In this document: piece by piece, positions 1 to 5,454 of the stretch | Position numbering within the stretch: position 1 is the stretch's first letter | Layout of the letters: every line of letters begins with the position of its first letter | Notes under the pieces: model-generated | The model's input: the letters and a program-made list of their open reading frames with translations, nothing else | Told to the model about the DNA's origin: nothing | Database searches by the model: none | Translations under genes and position numbers: made by a program | Assembly: GCA_964436865.1 (NCBI GenBank) | Contig: CAYTFK010000343.1 | Location: 1 to 7,230, forward strand | Length of the DNA stretch: 7,230 nt | Direction: 5' to 3' | Source of the DNA: JAXGPP01 sp964436865 | GTDB taxonomy: Bacteria; Planctomycetota; Planctomycetia; Pirellulales; Thermoguttaceae

Positions 1-62
1 GGCCAAGCTGCCAGAACCAGTGCAGCCCCAATTGCCCGCAAGCTTCGTTTTGGCGGTGTCAT
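1..62 (-). CDS. Start of an exported protein (partial, runs off the left edge)
   Basis: Only the first 20 codons are present. They read as a typical signal peptide start: a basic n-region (K5, R6, R9) followed by a hydrophobic run rich in Ala, Leu, Val and Ile. The start codon is the minus-strand ATG at 62-60. A strong Shine-Dalgarno sequence, GAGGAG, lies about 6 bases upstream, which supports a genuine start despite the short stretch visible. The gene is on the same strand as the SGNH hydrolase that ends at 170. The 107-base gap and its own ribosome binding site leave open whether the two are co-transcribed. The mature protein is outside the window, so its function cannot be told. Confidence 0.7.
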   Translation of the reverse strand, partial: MTPPKRSLRAIGAALVLAAW

Positions 63-169
63 GGCACTCCTCATCTGCTCACATTCACTGTCGCCAAAAC
101 GATCGTTCGGGCAAGCCCCTCACTCGACGTAGGGCAATCGAGCCGGCATTTCGCTGACCGAATCGTGCA

Positions 170-1420
170 TCAGGGCGAGCCCTCAGCAAAGCACTTGAGC
201 ATCTCCTCGGCGAACAGTGCGTGCCCGCGATCGTCGGGATGGTTAATCCCGTTCAGGAGGAGCGTGACGTAGGGCAGGCCTTCCTTCGCGAGGTGCTCCC
301 ACCGCGCGGCGGCATCGGCCAGGGCGAGACCATGCTTCTCAGCGAATTGCCGCAGCGCAAGCACATAGGGCCGGCGTTCCTTCTCGCGCAGCGACTTGAA
401 TCCCATCATGCTCGGCATGGTGAAGTGCGGCGTAATGAGGAGGAGTTCGGCATCGAGCGATTTTGCCCGGCGAAGGATCTCGCCGTAGACCTCGTCCACC
501 ATTTCTGGCGACAGTCCGGCATCGTTGACGAACTCCAGCGTTACGAGATTGGGGTGGGCGTCGGCGATCCGCCGCCAGTCGCATTGGCCCGAGGGATGAG
601 CGTGCTTGTCGGGCCAGAGCCATTGCCGGGAGTTTGACCCCCCCACCGCGATCACTTCCACGTTGATTTTCGCCGCCGGGTACTTCGTCCGGAGCATCCG
701 TTGAAAGACCGCCGCATAGCGCATCTCAGGGGTGCTCGCGTCTCCACCGACCGTAACGCTGTCACCCCAGCAGACGATCTTTACTGGCTCGCCGGAGCGA
801 ATTCTGGCCATCGTGGCAGGCAGGCGGCCGGGCGTCGTTGCGGTGGGGGCATCGGCCGCGGTTGCTTCGACGGCGAAGACCTCGGCGTTTTTCCCATCGC
901 TGTGGTAATCGACAAACAGGTTCGCCAGCCGGGTTTCACCGGCTTGCAGGGCTGGCGGCTGGGGGACGGTGAGGTGCGGCTTGCCCTGCCGGAGGATCGT
1001 CTCTCCGTCTGCCGTCTGGATTCGCGAGTCGAGCCGTCTGAGCGAGTAGCGGTAGTCGACCGTCACTACGTCGTCTGTTGTCACGCTTGGATCGGGACCG
1101 ATTCCGAGCGAACCCCACACCGGATCGGAGAGGTAGTCCTGGCCGGCGGTCAGCACCCGGCCGTTGTGCCGCACCACAATGCTTCCGGGCACGAGGGCTC
1201 CCGGAGCCGGAGTGCCCACGCCGGGCGCGATTGTCTGAAGCCGCCGCAGTTTGGTTCCCTCGGCCCACACGCGGGGCGCCTGCGGCGAGAGCTTAATTTG
1301 CTCGCCCTCGACAGTGACCACGCTGGCCGGCGCGACGTCGACGTCGACTTCGGCCAACGCGCCTTGGCCCGCCAGGCCGAAAACGACGCTCCACATGGCG
1401 GCAATCACAGCTCGAATCAT
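170..1420 (-). CDS. Secreted SGNH/GDSL-family hydrolase (esterase-like), 416 aa
   Basis: Likely an exported esterase or acyl-hydrolase; the substrate is unknown. Residues 1-23 form a signal peptide with an Ala-Leu-Ala cleavage site before Glu24. Residues 24-200 are a beta-rich N-terminal region with no motif I recognise. The SGNH domain spans about 211-412: block I GDSVTVGG at 219-226 (nucleophile Ser221), block II VGGSNS at 259-264 (oxyanion Gly), block III FVND at 297-300 (Asn299), and a C-terminal NHPDDRGH at 393-400 (catalytic His394). The usual Asp three residues before the His is Gly391, so the acid residue must differ or be absent. The frame is open back to 1669, but the start at 1420 is chosen because GGGAGA lies 6 bases upstream and the signal peptide begins there. 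The upstream extension is basic, has no such site, and would bury the signal peptide. Confidence 0.85.
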   Translation of the reverse strand: MIRAVIAAMWSVVFGLAGQGALAEVDVDVAPASVVTVEGEQIKLSPQAPRVWAEGTKLRRLQTIAPGVGTPAPGALVPGSIVVRHNGRVLTAGQDYLSDPVWGSLGIGPDPSVTTDDVVTVDYRYSLRRLDSRIQTADGETILRQGKPHLTVPQPPALQAGETRLANLFVDYHSDGKNAEVFAVEATAADAPTATTPGRLPATMARIRSGEPVKIVCWGDSVTVGGDASTPEMRYAAVFQRMLRTKYPAAKINVEVIAVGGSNSRQWLWPDKHAHPSGQCDWRRIADAHPNLVTLEFVNDAGLSPEMVDEVYGEILRRAKSLDAELLLITPHFTMPSMMGFKSLREKERRPYVLALRQFAEKHGLALADAAARWEHLAKEGLPYVTLLLNGINHPDDRGHALFAEEMLKCFAEGSP

Positions 1421-1561
1421 CGCGTTTCTCCCAGTTTGCCGGTTCCGGGCCAATCGTGCGGCTACGTTTCCACCTAAACGGGCGGTCTGACTGGAGCCCG
1501 AAGCGAGAATTTTCGATAATAGCCGTTCTATCACCCTCAAAACACCGTCAGGATGCCGATT
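1421..1561. promoter_or_regulatory. Divergent intergenic region between SGNH hydrolase and zinc-ribbon gene
   Basis: These 141 bases separate two divergent starts. The only AT-rich patch is at 1508-1522. It can be read as GATAAT (1515-1520) on the plus strand or TATTAT (1521-1516) on the minus strand, both close to a -10 box. Neither has a convincing -35 box at 16-18 bases, so promoter assignment is weak. AGGA at 1550-1553 is the likely ribosome binding site of the zinc-ribbon gene, 8 bases before its ATG at 1562. Confidence 0.3.
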
Positions 1562-1696
1562 ATGGGAACCCGACCGCGCACGAAATTCGTCCACCAGCTC
1601 AAAAACCGCCGCTGCGCCAAATGCGGCGCCCTGCTCAATCGGCAAGTCACCCGTTGCCGCCGCTGCCACGAGACGGCCGGCCGCCCAAAGAAGTAG
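1562..1696 (+). CDS. Small basic zinc-ribbon protein, 44 aa (hypothetical)
   Basis: A very short but convincing gene. The product is strongly basic (about 14 Lys/Arg in 44 residues) and has two cysteine pairs, CAKC and CRRC (CxxC-x10-CxxC), which is a classic zinc-ribbon spacing. It ends in a Lys-rich tail before TAG at 1694-1696. In this frame the ATG at 1562 is preceded by AGGA with 8 bases of spacing. An in-frame ATG at 1553 would add three residues but overlaps that same AGGA, so it is less likely. The size, charge and Cys pairs resemble small ribosome-associated or nucleic-acid-binding zinc ribbons; that role is inference only. The gene is divergent from the SGNH hydrolase and convergent with the aldolase, with a 20-bp hairpin starting 10 bases after its stop. 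Confidence 0.7.
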   Translation: MGTRPRTKFVHQLKNRRCAKCGALLNRQVTRCRRCHETAGRPKK

Positions 1697-1706
1697 CCCC
1701 CGATCA

Positions 1707-1751
1707 ATGGTCGCAGGATGTGGCGGGTCTTCCGCTGCATTCTGCGATCGT
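1707..1751 (+). terminator. 20-bp stem-loop after the zinc-ribbon gene; probable terminator or structured 3' end
   Basis: The arms 1707-1726 and 1732-1751 pair without any bulge or mismatch around a 5-base loop (GTCTT). There are 15 Watson-Crick pairs and 5 G-U pairs. All wobbles are G-U only when read as plus-strand RNA; on the minus strand they become A-C mismatches, so the structure belongs to the plus transcript. It starts 10 bases after the zinc-ribbon stop and ends 5 bases before the aldolase stop at 1757. The following bases (CATTCTC) are not a clean U-tract, so classical intrinsic termination is possible but not certain. Confidence 0.6.
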
Positions 1752-1756
1752 CATTC

Positions 1757-2818
1757 TCAACGGAGCCACTCGTCCTTGTGCCGGGCGACGAAGTCGTCGT
1801 CCTGCATCGCGGGGTAGGCGGTTATAACGCGGTCGATTTCGTCGGCCTGACCGGGGCTGAGCGTCTCGGCGGGGTCCAGGCACCAAACCCCTTCCAACAG
1901 GCCTTGCCGGCGGAGGACCTCGTGGATGCCGGCGATGCAGCCGGCAAAATTGTTGGCGACATCGAACAGCGCCGCATTGGCGTCGGTCACTTCCACATTG
2001 TGGCTCAAGAGCGCGTCGGGAATCGAGCCCTGCTCGACTGCGGCATGGCACCTGTTGAGCAGTTCGACCGCTTTCTGCGTCCATACCGCCCAATGGCCCA
2101 ATAGGCCGCCGACCAGCCGCCGCTCGACCGGTTCGCCACCGCGCACAAAACGGAAGGGTGTGAGCAGGTCGGCAACAATGTTGTCGTCATTGCCGGTGTA
2201 GAGGGCGATGTCGTCGCGGCCGGACTCGGCGATGCCGCGAATGGCGTCGAGCGTGTGATAGCGGTTGAAGGCCGCGATCTTGATCGCCACCACATTCTCG
2301 ATTTCGGCAAACCGCCGCCAGAAACCGTACGGAAGCAGAATGCCTCCGACGGCTGGCTGGAGATAAAAACCGAATACGGGGATCACATCGGCCACCGCTC
2401 GGCAATGGGCCAGAAGCGTCTCGTCGTCAGCGCCGCGCATCGCGGCCAGGCTCAACAGCCCCGCATGATAGCCGTGGTCGCGGGCGATCGTCGCCTCGCG
2501 GACTGCCTGCCCGGTCTGTCCGCAGATGCCCGCCACGCGGATCATCGGCTCGCCGCCGCGCCCGTCGGCGCGGTCAAACTCTTCCCGTCCCAGCGCCAAG
2601 AGCGGTTCATAGAGGCCGATTTCCGGCTTGCGGATGGCGAACTGGGTGGTGTGGACACCGATCGCGATGCCGCCGGCGCCGGCCGCTGCGTAGTAGCGCC
2701 ACAGGCCGCGCTGGCGCCGCGGGTCAAATCGCCGCTGGCTGTCCAGGGCCAGCGGGCTGGCCGGAATGACTACCCCGCGTTTCAGGACTCGCGACACGGC
2801 GGGATCGAGTGCAGGCAT
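1757..2818 (-). CDS. DHDPS/N-acetylneuraminate lyase family aldolase, 353 aa
   Basis: A cytosolic class I (Schiff-base) aldolase or lyase of the DapA/NanA TIM-barrel family, acting on a pyruvate-type keto acid; the true substrate is unknown. Visible family features are the GVHTTQF stretch at 54-60 (Thr57-Thr58, the counterpart of the pyruvate-binding Thr pair), Tyr152 in FYLQP, and Lys180 in VVAIKIAAF, the expected Schiff-base lysine. In real dihydrodipicolinate synthase the Tyr motif continues with an Arg that binds aspartate semialdehyde. Here that place is Val157, so DapA activity is unlikely and a NanA- or KDG-aldolase-like reaction fits better. At 353 residues it is longer than the usual 290-310, with a C-terminal extension. 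The start at 2818 has GAGGG about 10 bases upstream. It is divergent from the secreted alpha/beta hydrolase, 92 bases away. Confidence 0.85.
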   Translation of the reverse strand: MPALDPAVSRVLKRGVVIPASPLALDSQRRFDPRRQRGLWRYYAAAGAGGIAIGVHTTQFAIRKPEIGLYEPLLALGREEFDRADGRGGEPMIRVAGICGQTGQAVREATIARDHGYHAGLLSLAAMRGADDETLLAHCRAVADVIPVFGFYLQPAVGGILLPYGFWRRFAEIENVVAIKIAAFNRYHTLDAIRGIAESGRDDIALYTGNDDNIVADLLTPFRFVRGGEPVERRLVGGLLGHWAVWTQKAVELLNRCHAAVEQGSIPDALLSHNVEVTDANAALFDVANNFAGCIAGIHEVLRRQGLLEGVWCLDPAETLSPGQADEIDRVITAYPAMQDDDFVARHKDEWLR

Positions 2819-2910
2819 CGCGGATCACCCTCGGCAGACTGTTCAGGGGTCGGTGCGTGGATCAAGATAGTATCCGTTGCGAGACCAATATAGTCTTGAG
2901 GAGCACCGCC
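2819..2910. promoter_or_regulatory. Divergent control region between aldolase and alpha/beta hydrolase
   Basis: The region must hold the promoters of both divergent genes. TATAGT at 2889-2894 (plus) and TACTAT at 2873-2868 (minus) are possible -10 boxes, without good -35 partners. TCAAGATAGTAT (2862-2873) and ATATAGTCTTGA (2888-2899) are inverted copies of TCAAGAnnnTAT, matching at 9 of 12 positions and centred 26 bp apart, as an operator for a dimeric regulator might be. The right copy ends within the Shine-Dalgarno GAGGAG (2898-2903) of the hydrolase gene. Function is inferred only. Confidence 0.35.
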
Positions 2911-4047
2911 ATGCTACCGTTTCGCCTGATTGTGCCGCTGGCCGCGGCCGTGCTGGTTGGAATCGAAGGCTTTGCCGCCGAGTCGCCTGCCGCGTCGGAA
3001 TTCACCAGCGAGGTTGAAGAGCAGCGCAACGGGGAGTACGCCGATCAACTCGAGGGCTGGCTCCGCGATTATCTGGTCGAGCAGTACCCAGAACGGGCGA
3101 GGAAAGCCTGGCAACGCGATTACACGAGTGTCGAGGCGTTTCTCAAGAGCGTGGATCCGAACCGGGCCGCGTGGCGCGAAGTGGTCAAGCCGCCGGAGCT
3201 TGCCCGGACCGGAAAGGCTGAACGAAAGCCGCATCCGCCCTTGGCGGATCTGGAGGCGGAGTGGCTCTCGGTACCGCTGGGAGGGCTTGAGGCGGAGGGC
3301 GTCCTGGCGGTGCCCGCCGGGGCAACCGCCGAGCACCGCGTGCCGCTGGTGATCGTGCAGCACGGGATTGGCAGCTATCCCGAACGGACGTTCGGCCTGC
3401 TGGACGACGGGGGCGCGTACCACGCCTACGCCCGGGAGTTGGTCGAGGCCGGCTTCGCCGTGCTTGCGCCGATGAACCTGCGTTCGGTTGAGCGGCGCAA
3501 CCGCATCGAACGGCTTTGCAGGCTGGCCGACATGAGCCTGCCCGGCATTGAGATGGTCCGCATGCAGCGTCTTCTTGACGAAGCGCTCGAGGATCCCCGC
3601 ATCGACGACGAGAAGGTCGGCATGTGGGGACTCTCGCTGGGCGGGCTGGCCACGATGTTCTGGACGCCCTTGGAACCGCGGATCAAGGCGGCGGTAGTCG
3701 CCGGATGGTTCAATCACCGCCGCAACAAGATGGTGATCGCCGACAAGCGTTACAGTTGCTTTCTGGAAACCAAGGAAGAGCACGCCTTCTTCGACGGCTG
3801 GCTCACCACGTTCACCGACTCCGACGTGGCCAGCCTGATCTGTCCGCGGCCGCTGTTGATACAGACGGGCAAGAAGGACGGCATCGCCTGGTGGCCGATG
3901 GTGGTTGAGGAATTTGAAGCGTCGAAAGAGCATTACGCCCGGCTGGGCCTTGCCGATCGTATCGAACTTGACCTCCGCGACGGCGGACACGAGGCGCACG
4001 TCGAGAGCGGCCTAGCGTTTCTGACAAAGTGGCTGAAGGAGCCGTAA
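2911..4047 (+). CDS. Secreted alpha/beta hydrolase (dienelactone hydrolase/acetyl esterase-like), 378 aa
   Basis: Probably an exported serine esterase; the substrate is unknown. Residues 1-22 or 1-23 form a signal peptide (basic Arg5, a hydrophobic core rich in Ala, Val and Leu, cleavage near FAA/ES). Residues 24-110 are a charged helical region. The alpha/beta-hydrolase fold follows: a strand and oxyanion region VIVQHGIG at 147-154, the nucleophile elbow GLSLGG at 240-245 (Ser242), an acid candidate Asp323 in TGKKDG after the strand PRPLLIQ, and a histidine candidate His360 in DGGHEAH (His363 is the alternative). Spacing and order match the family. The frame is open back to 2809, but the ATG at 2911 has GAGGAG 7 bases upstream and opens the signal peptide. 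It is divergent from the aldolase and appears to be a single-gene unit. Confidence 0.87.
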   Translation: MLPFRLIVPLAAAVLVGIEGFAAESPAASEFTSEVEEQRNGEYADQLEGWLRDYLVEQYPERARKAWQRDYTSVEAFLKSVDPNRAAWREVVKPPELARTGKAERKPHPPLADLEAEWLSVPLGGLEAEGVLAVPAGATAEHRVPLVIVQHGIGSYPERTFGLLDDGGAYHAYARELVEAGFAVLAPMNLRSVERRNRIERLCRLADMSLPGIEMVRMQRLLDEALEDPRIDDEKVGMWGLSLGGLATMFWTPLEPRIKAAVVAGWFNHRRNKMVIADKRYSCFLETKEEHAFFDGWLTTFTDSDVASLICPRPLLIQTGKKDGIAWWPMVVEEFEASKEHYARLGLADRIELDLRDGGHEAHVESGLAFLTKWLKEP

Positions 4048-4351
4048 AGCGGCTGGATGAAAGAGGTTTCTGAAAAACAGCGGCTGCGGCATACCGATTT
4101 TCCACGCATATATCGTGGTACTCCCCACCCCCTGGATGGGATTGACCGATATTTCTTTCTCGATTAAAAACCGAGGTATGGTGGGTTGAACCGCATGGTC
4201 CAATCTGCCAACGGCTCTCGCGGCAGTCTGACTTCCGCGCGACCGCCGCTCGTCGAGATTGCGGCTGCCGGTCGAAGGCCGCCGACTGTGAACTGTGTCC
4301 GTTCGGATCTATTGCCCGGCGTTCGATCGCCAGCGGAGGAGAGACCGCATT
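4048..4351. other. 304-bp gap before the 93-aa gene: AT-rich promoter segment and leader
   Basis: No gene is supported here. The first part has AGCCG/CGGCT arms across the hydrolase stop (4040-4054), a weak hairpin. CCACG (4102-4106) and CGTGG (4114-4118) form a 5-bp inverted repeat around CATATAT. CATACC (4090-4095) and GGTATG (4175-4180) are a further inverted pair flanking a promoter-like segment at 4142-4170. The rest (about 4177-4334) would be a leader of about 175 bases with no recognisable riboswitch. Confidence 0.4.
4142..4170 (+). promoter_or_regulatory. Candidate sigma70-type promoter for the 93-aa gene
   Basis: TTGACC (4142-4147, five of six to consensus) is followed after exactly 17 bases by TAAAAA (4165-4170, four of six), in the most AT-rich stretch of the gap. 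Start of transcription would be near 4177, giving a leader of about 175 bases before the ATG at 4352. Confidence 0.45.
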
Positions 4352-4633
4352 ATGTGGCATTTTCGCTGCAAGAAATGCGCGACCAAGGAAGAGCAGACGT
4401 GCCGGGTGTGTGAGGTCGGCCGGTTTCTGAATGACTGCAAGGCAGCCATCGAGCTCGTTTCGTGGTATCTGCACGAGTACCACCACGCCGATCTGGGACA
4501 TCACCGACTGCTCGCCCGGTTGCAGACGATCGCGGCTACTGTCGAACAGACGGGGCGCGTCGACGAGTGCCATCGTCGCGAGTTCCGCGAGATCGAAAGC
4601 CGCGTCGATAGCTGGCTCTATCAGCCGATCTGA
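4352..4633 (+). CDS. Small four-cysteine protein with histidine cluster, 93 aa (hypothetical)
   Basis: Function not recognised. The N-terminus carries a CxxC-x7-CxxC motif (Cys6, Cys9, Cys17, Cys20), a probable zinc or metal knuckle. A helical region follows with a dense histidine group (His41, 44, 45, 50, 51), then a charged C-terminal helix. No signal peptide or membrane segment is seen, so it is probably cytoplasmic. The start at 4352 is chosen because GGAGGAGAG at 4335-4343 lies 8 bases upstream, the strongest ribosome binding site in the window; the open frame extends to 4295 without such a site. The stop codon sits inside a 10-bp hairpin (4627-4652). It could be a metal-binding or regulatory protein, but that is a guess; the histidine spacing does not clearly match hemerythrin. 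Confidence 0.7.
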   Translation: MWHFRCKKCATKEEQTCRVCEVGRFLNDCKAAIELVSWYLHEYHHADLGHHRLLARLQTIAATVEQTGRVDECHRREFREIESRVDSWLYQPI

Positions 4634-4652
4634 ATCCGGCGAGATTCGGATC
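4627..4652 (+). terminator. 10-bp hairpin over the stop codon of the 93-aa gene
   Basis: GATCTGAATC (4627-4636) pairs with GATTCGGATC (4643-4652) around a 6-base loop CGGCGA. There are nine Watson-Crick pairs and one T-G wobble in the plus sense. The TGA stop (4631-4633) is inside the left arm. Only scattered T residues follow (CGATTGCCTTGT), so it may be a weak terminator or a 3'-end stabilising structure. Confidence 0.45.
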
Positions 4653-4751
4653 CGATTGCCTTGTCGCAAAGGGTTGCGCGTGCGCCGGCGGTTTTGCATG
4701 GCGAACTCGTGATTGGCATTCTGGATAGGGCAACCCCTCTGTCAGTGTTAC

Positions 4752-4774
4752 GCGGGAAGCCGCTTGTTTCCCGT
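4752..4774 (+). other. 9-bp stem-loop in the non-coding block
   Basis: Bases 4752-4760 pair with 4766-4774 around the loop CGCTT. There are seven Watson-Crick and two G-T pairs, the core being CGGGAA/TTCCCG. It directly abuts the larger nested structure that starts at 4775. Confidence 0.45.
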
Positions 4775-4838
4775 CCGTCGCGGCGAAGCGAAACGCCTTC
4801 GAGGGTGTTTCGTTTCGTTTCGGCGAGGCGCGCGACGG
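4775..4838 (+). other. Nested stem structure, 8-bp outer and 16-bp inner helix
   Basis: CCGTCGCG (4775-4782) is the exact reverse complement of CGCGACGG (4831-4838). Immediately inside, 4783-4798 pairs with 4803-4818 with no bulge around loop TCGA: 12 Watson-Crick and 4 G-U pairs in the plus sense, which would be A-C mismatches on the minus strand. The right side contains GTTTC three times in tandem (4807-4821), so the inner helix could also slip by five bases. It may be part of an RNA or of a long 3' region of the 93-aa gene transcript. Confidence 0.45.
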
Positions 4839-4894
4839 CAAGTGCAAGGCAGGTAGGGTTTTCTGGCTAGGCCGCTCGGCGCAAGTGAAACCAC

Positions 4895-4930
4895 CCTTTT
4901 GGCTTCAGTGTTGAAGTTCGTAGAGGGGTG
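4895..4930 (+). other. Small stem-loop with CTTCA/TGAAG arms
   Basis: Within this stretch GGCTTCA and TGAAGTT pair around the loop GTGT, including two G-T wobbles. The flanking CACCC and GGGTG can close a second, outer stem. It is one more local helix of the non-coding block; no family recognised. Confidence 0.3.
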
Positions 4931-5219
4931 TGCCGGATTGGGACGTTTCTGACGCGCGCGGCGAGGAAGGGCCCTGCAGGTGATCGGCCGGCAGGGTCGG
5001 AGTCGCGGCGTGGCACGCCGTTGAAATGGCAGCCCATGGCCTGCGGAGCGACAGGCGCGCAGGGGGAGCGTGCCGCGCGCACGGATTGCGCCGGGAGAGG
5101 TACGTTCAAATTGTCAAACATCGGTTACGAGCGACCCGTGGGGCGCCGGCGAGGCGGAGCGAACAAGGGGGCCGATGGACATGGCCGCCCATTACGCAGC
5201 CAGGCGTCTCGCGGCACAT

Positions 5220-5249
5220 AGTATACCTTAGTTCATGTATCCATGTCAA
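5220..5249 (-). promoter_or_regulatory. Strong sigma70-type promoter reading left into the non-coding block
   Basis: On the minus strand TTGACA (5249-5244, perfect) is followed after 18 bases by TATACT (5225-5220, five of six to consensus), the best promoter match I can find in the window. Transcription would start near 5211-5214 and run into the hairpin-rich block, where there is no supported minus-strand gene. The ATG touching the -10 box lies upstream of the expected start site, so it cannot be a start codon for this transcript. Confidence 0.55.
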
Positions 5250-5280
5250 GAGCCAAAATGGCGAGGAAGCGAAGAAAATC

Positions 5281-5317
5281 GGGGGCTGCCGGAGAGGGGG
5301 GCGGGGGGTGGAGGGGG
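5281..5317 (+). other. G-run cluster, possible G-quadruplex
   Basis: Four runs of 5, 6, 6 and 5 guanines (5281-5285, 5296-5301, 5303-5308, 5313-5317) are separated by 10, 1 and 4 bases. The first loop is longer than the usual limit of 7, so this is a near-canonical quadruplex motif. It lies about 180 bases before the DUF4259-LRR start and just upstream of the minus-strand promoter. Confidence 0.4.
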
Positions 5318-5402
5318 TCGCTCACACCGCGGGGAGGCCAAGCGTGGGCGATCTCAGTATCTGGCGCTGCGGTTTGCCCCGCGACTCGGGGACTGACGGG
5401 GT

Positions 5403-5454
5403 ATACCGCTGGGTACGATACCGCTATATTCGACTTGCATGTCCCCAACTTGCA
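5403..5454 (+). repeat. Two pairs of direct repeats, all at 15-bp spacing, upstream of the LRR gene
   Basis: ATACCGCT occurs at 5403-5410 and 5418-5425, then ACTTGCA at 5433-5439 and 5448-5454. The four starts are each exactly 15 bp apart. The AT-rich TATATT at 5425-5430 is a possible -10 box for the gene starting at 5500, without a good -35 box. They may be regulator sites or the remains of a tandem duplication. Confidence 0.4.

Noticed and set aside
221..637. Plus-strand frame of 138 codons
   Set aside because: It is the antisense of the SGNH catalytic domain and has no features of its own.
1421..1669. 83-codon N-terminal extension of the SGNH hydrolase
   Set aside because: It would place the signal peptide inside the protein and overlaps the zinc-ribbon gene on the other strand.
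2914..3999. Minus-strand open frame of 361 codons
   Set aside because: It lies fully inside the alpha/beta hydrolase gene on the other strand, has no domain motif or ribosome binding site, and is the expected mirror of a GC-rich gene.
3812..4699. Minus-strand open frame of 295 codons
   Set aside because: It overlaps the end of the hydrolase and all of the 93-aa gene; its product is Arg/Ser/Pro-rich without motifs, and no Shine-Dalgarno sequence precedes it.
4867..5121. Minus-strand frame of 84 codons downstream of the strong minus-strand promoter
   Set aside because: Tempting because of the promoter, but there is no ribosome binding site before its ATG, the composition is Arg/Pro/Ala-rich, and hairpins run through it. 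I treat the block as non-coding, with some doubt.
4928..5221. Plus-strand frame of 97 codons
   Set aside because: No ribosome binding site, Arg/Gly-rich product, overlaps several hairpins.
4634..5249. RNase P RNA, tmRNA or SRP RNA
   Set aside because: I looked on both strands for the conserved GGAAAGUCC and ACAGAA pieces of RNase P, the tmRNA T-arm and the SRP GGAAGGAAGCAGCC-type loop; none is present. GAGGAAGGGCC near 4963 is only a partial likeness to the first.
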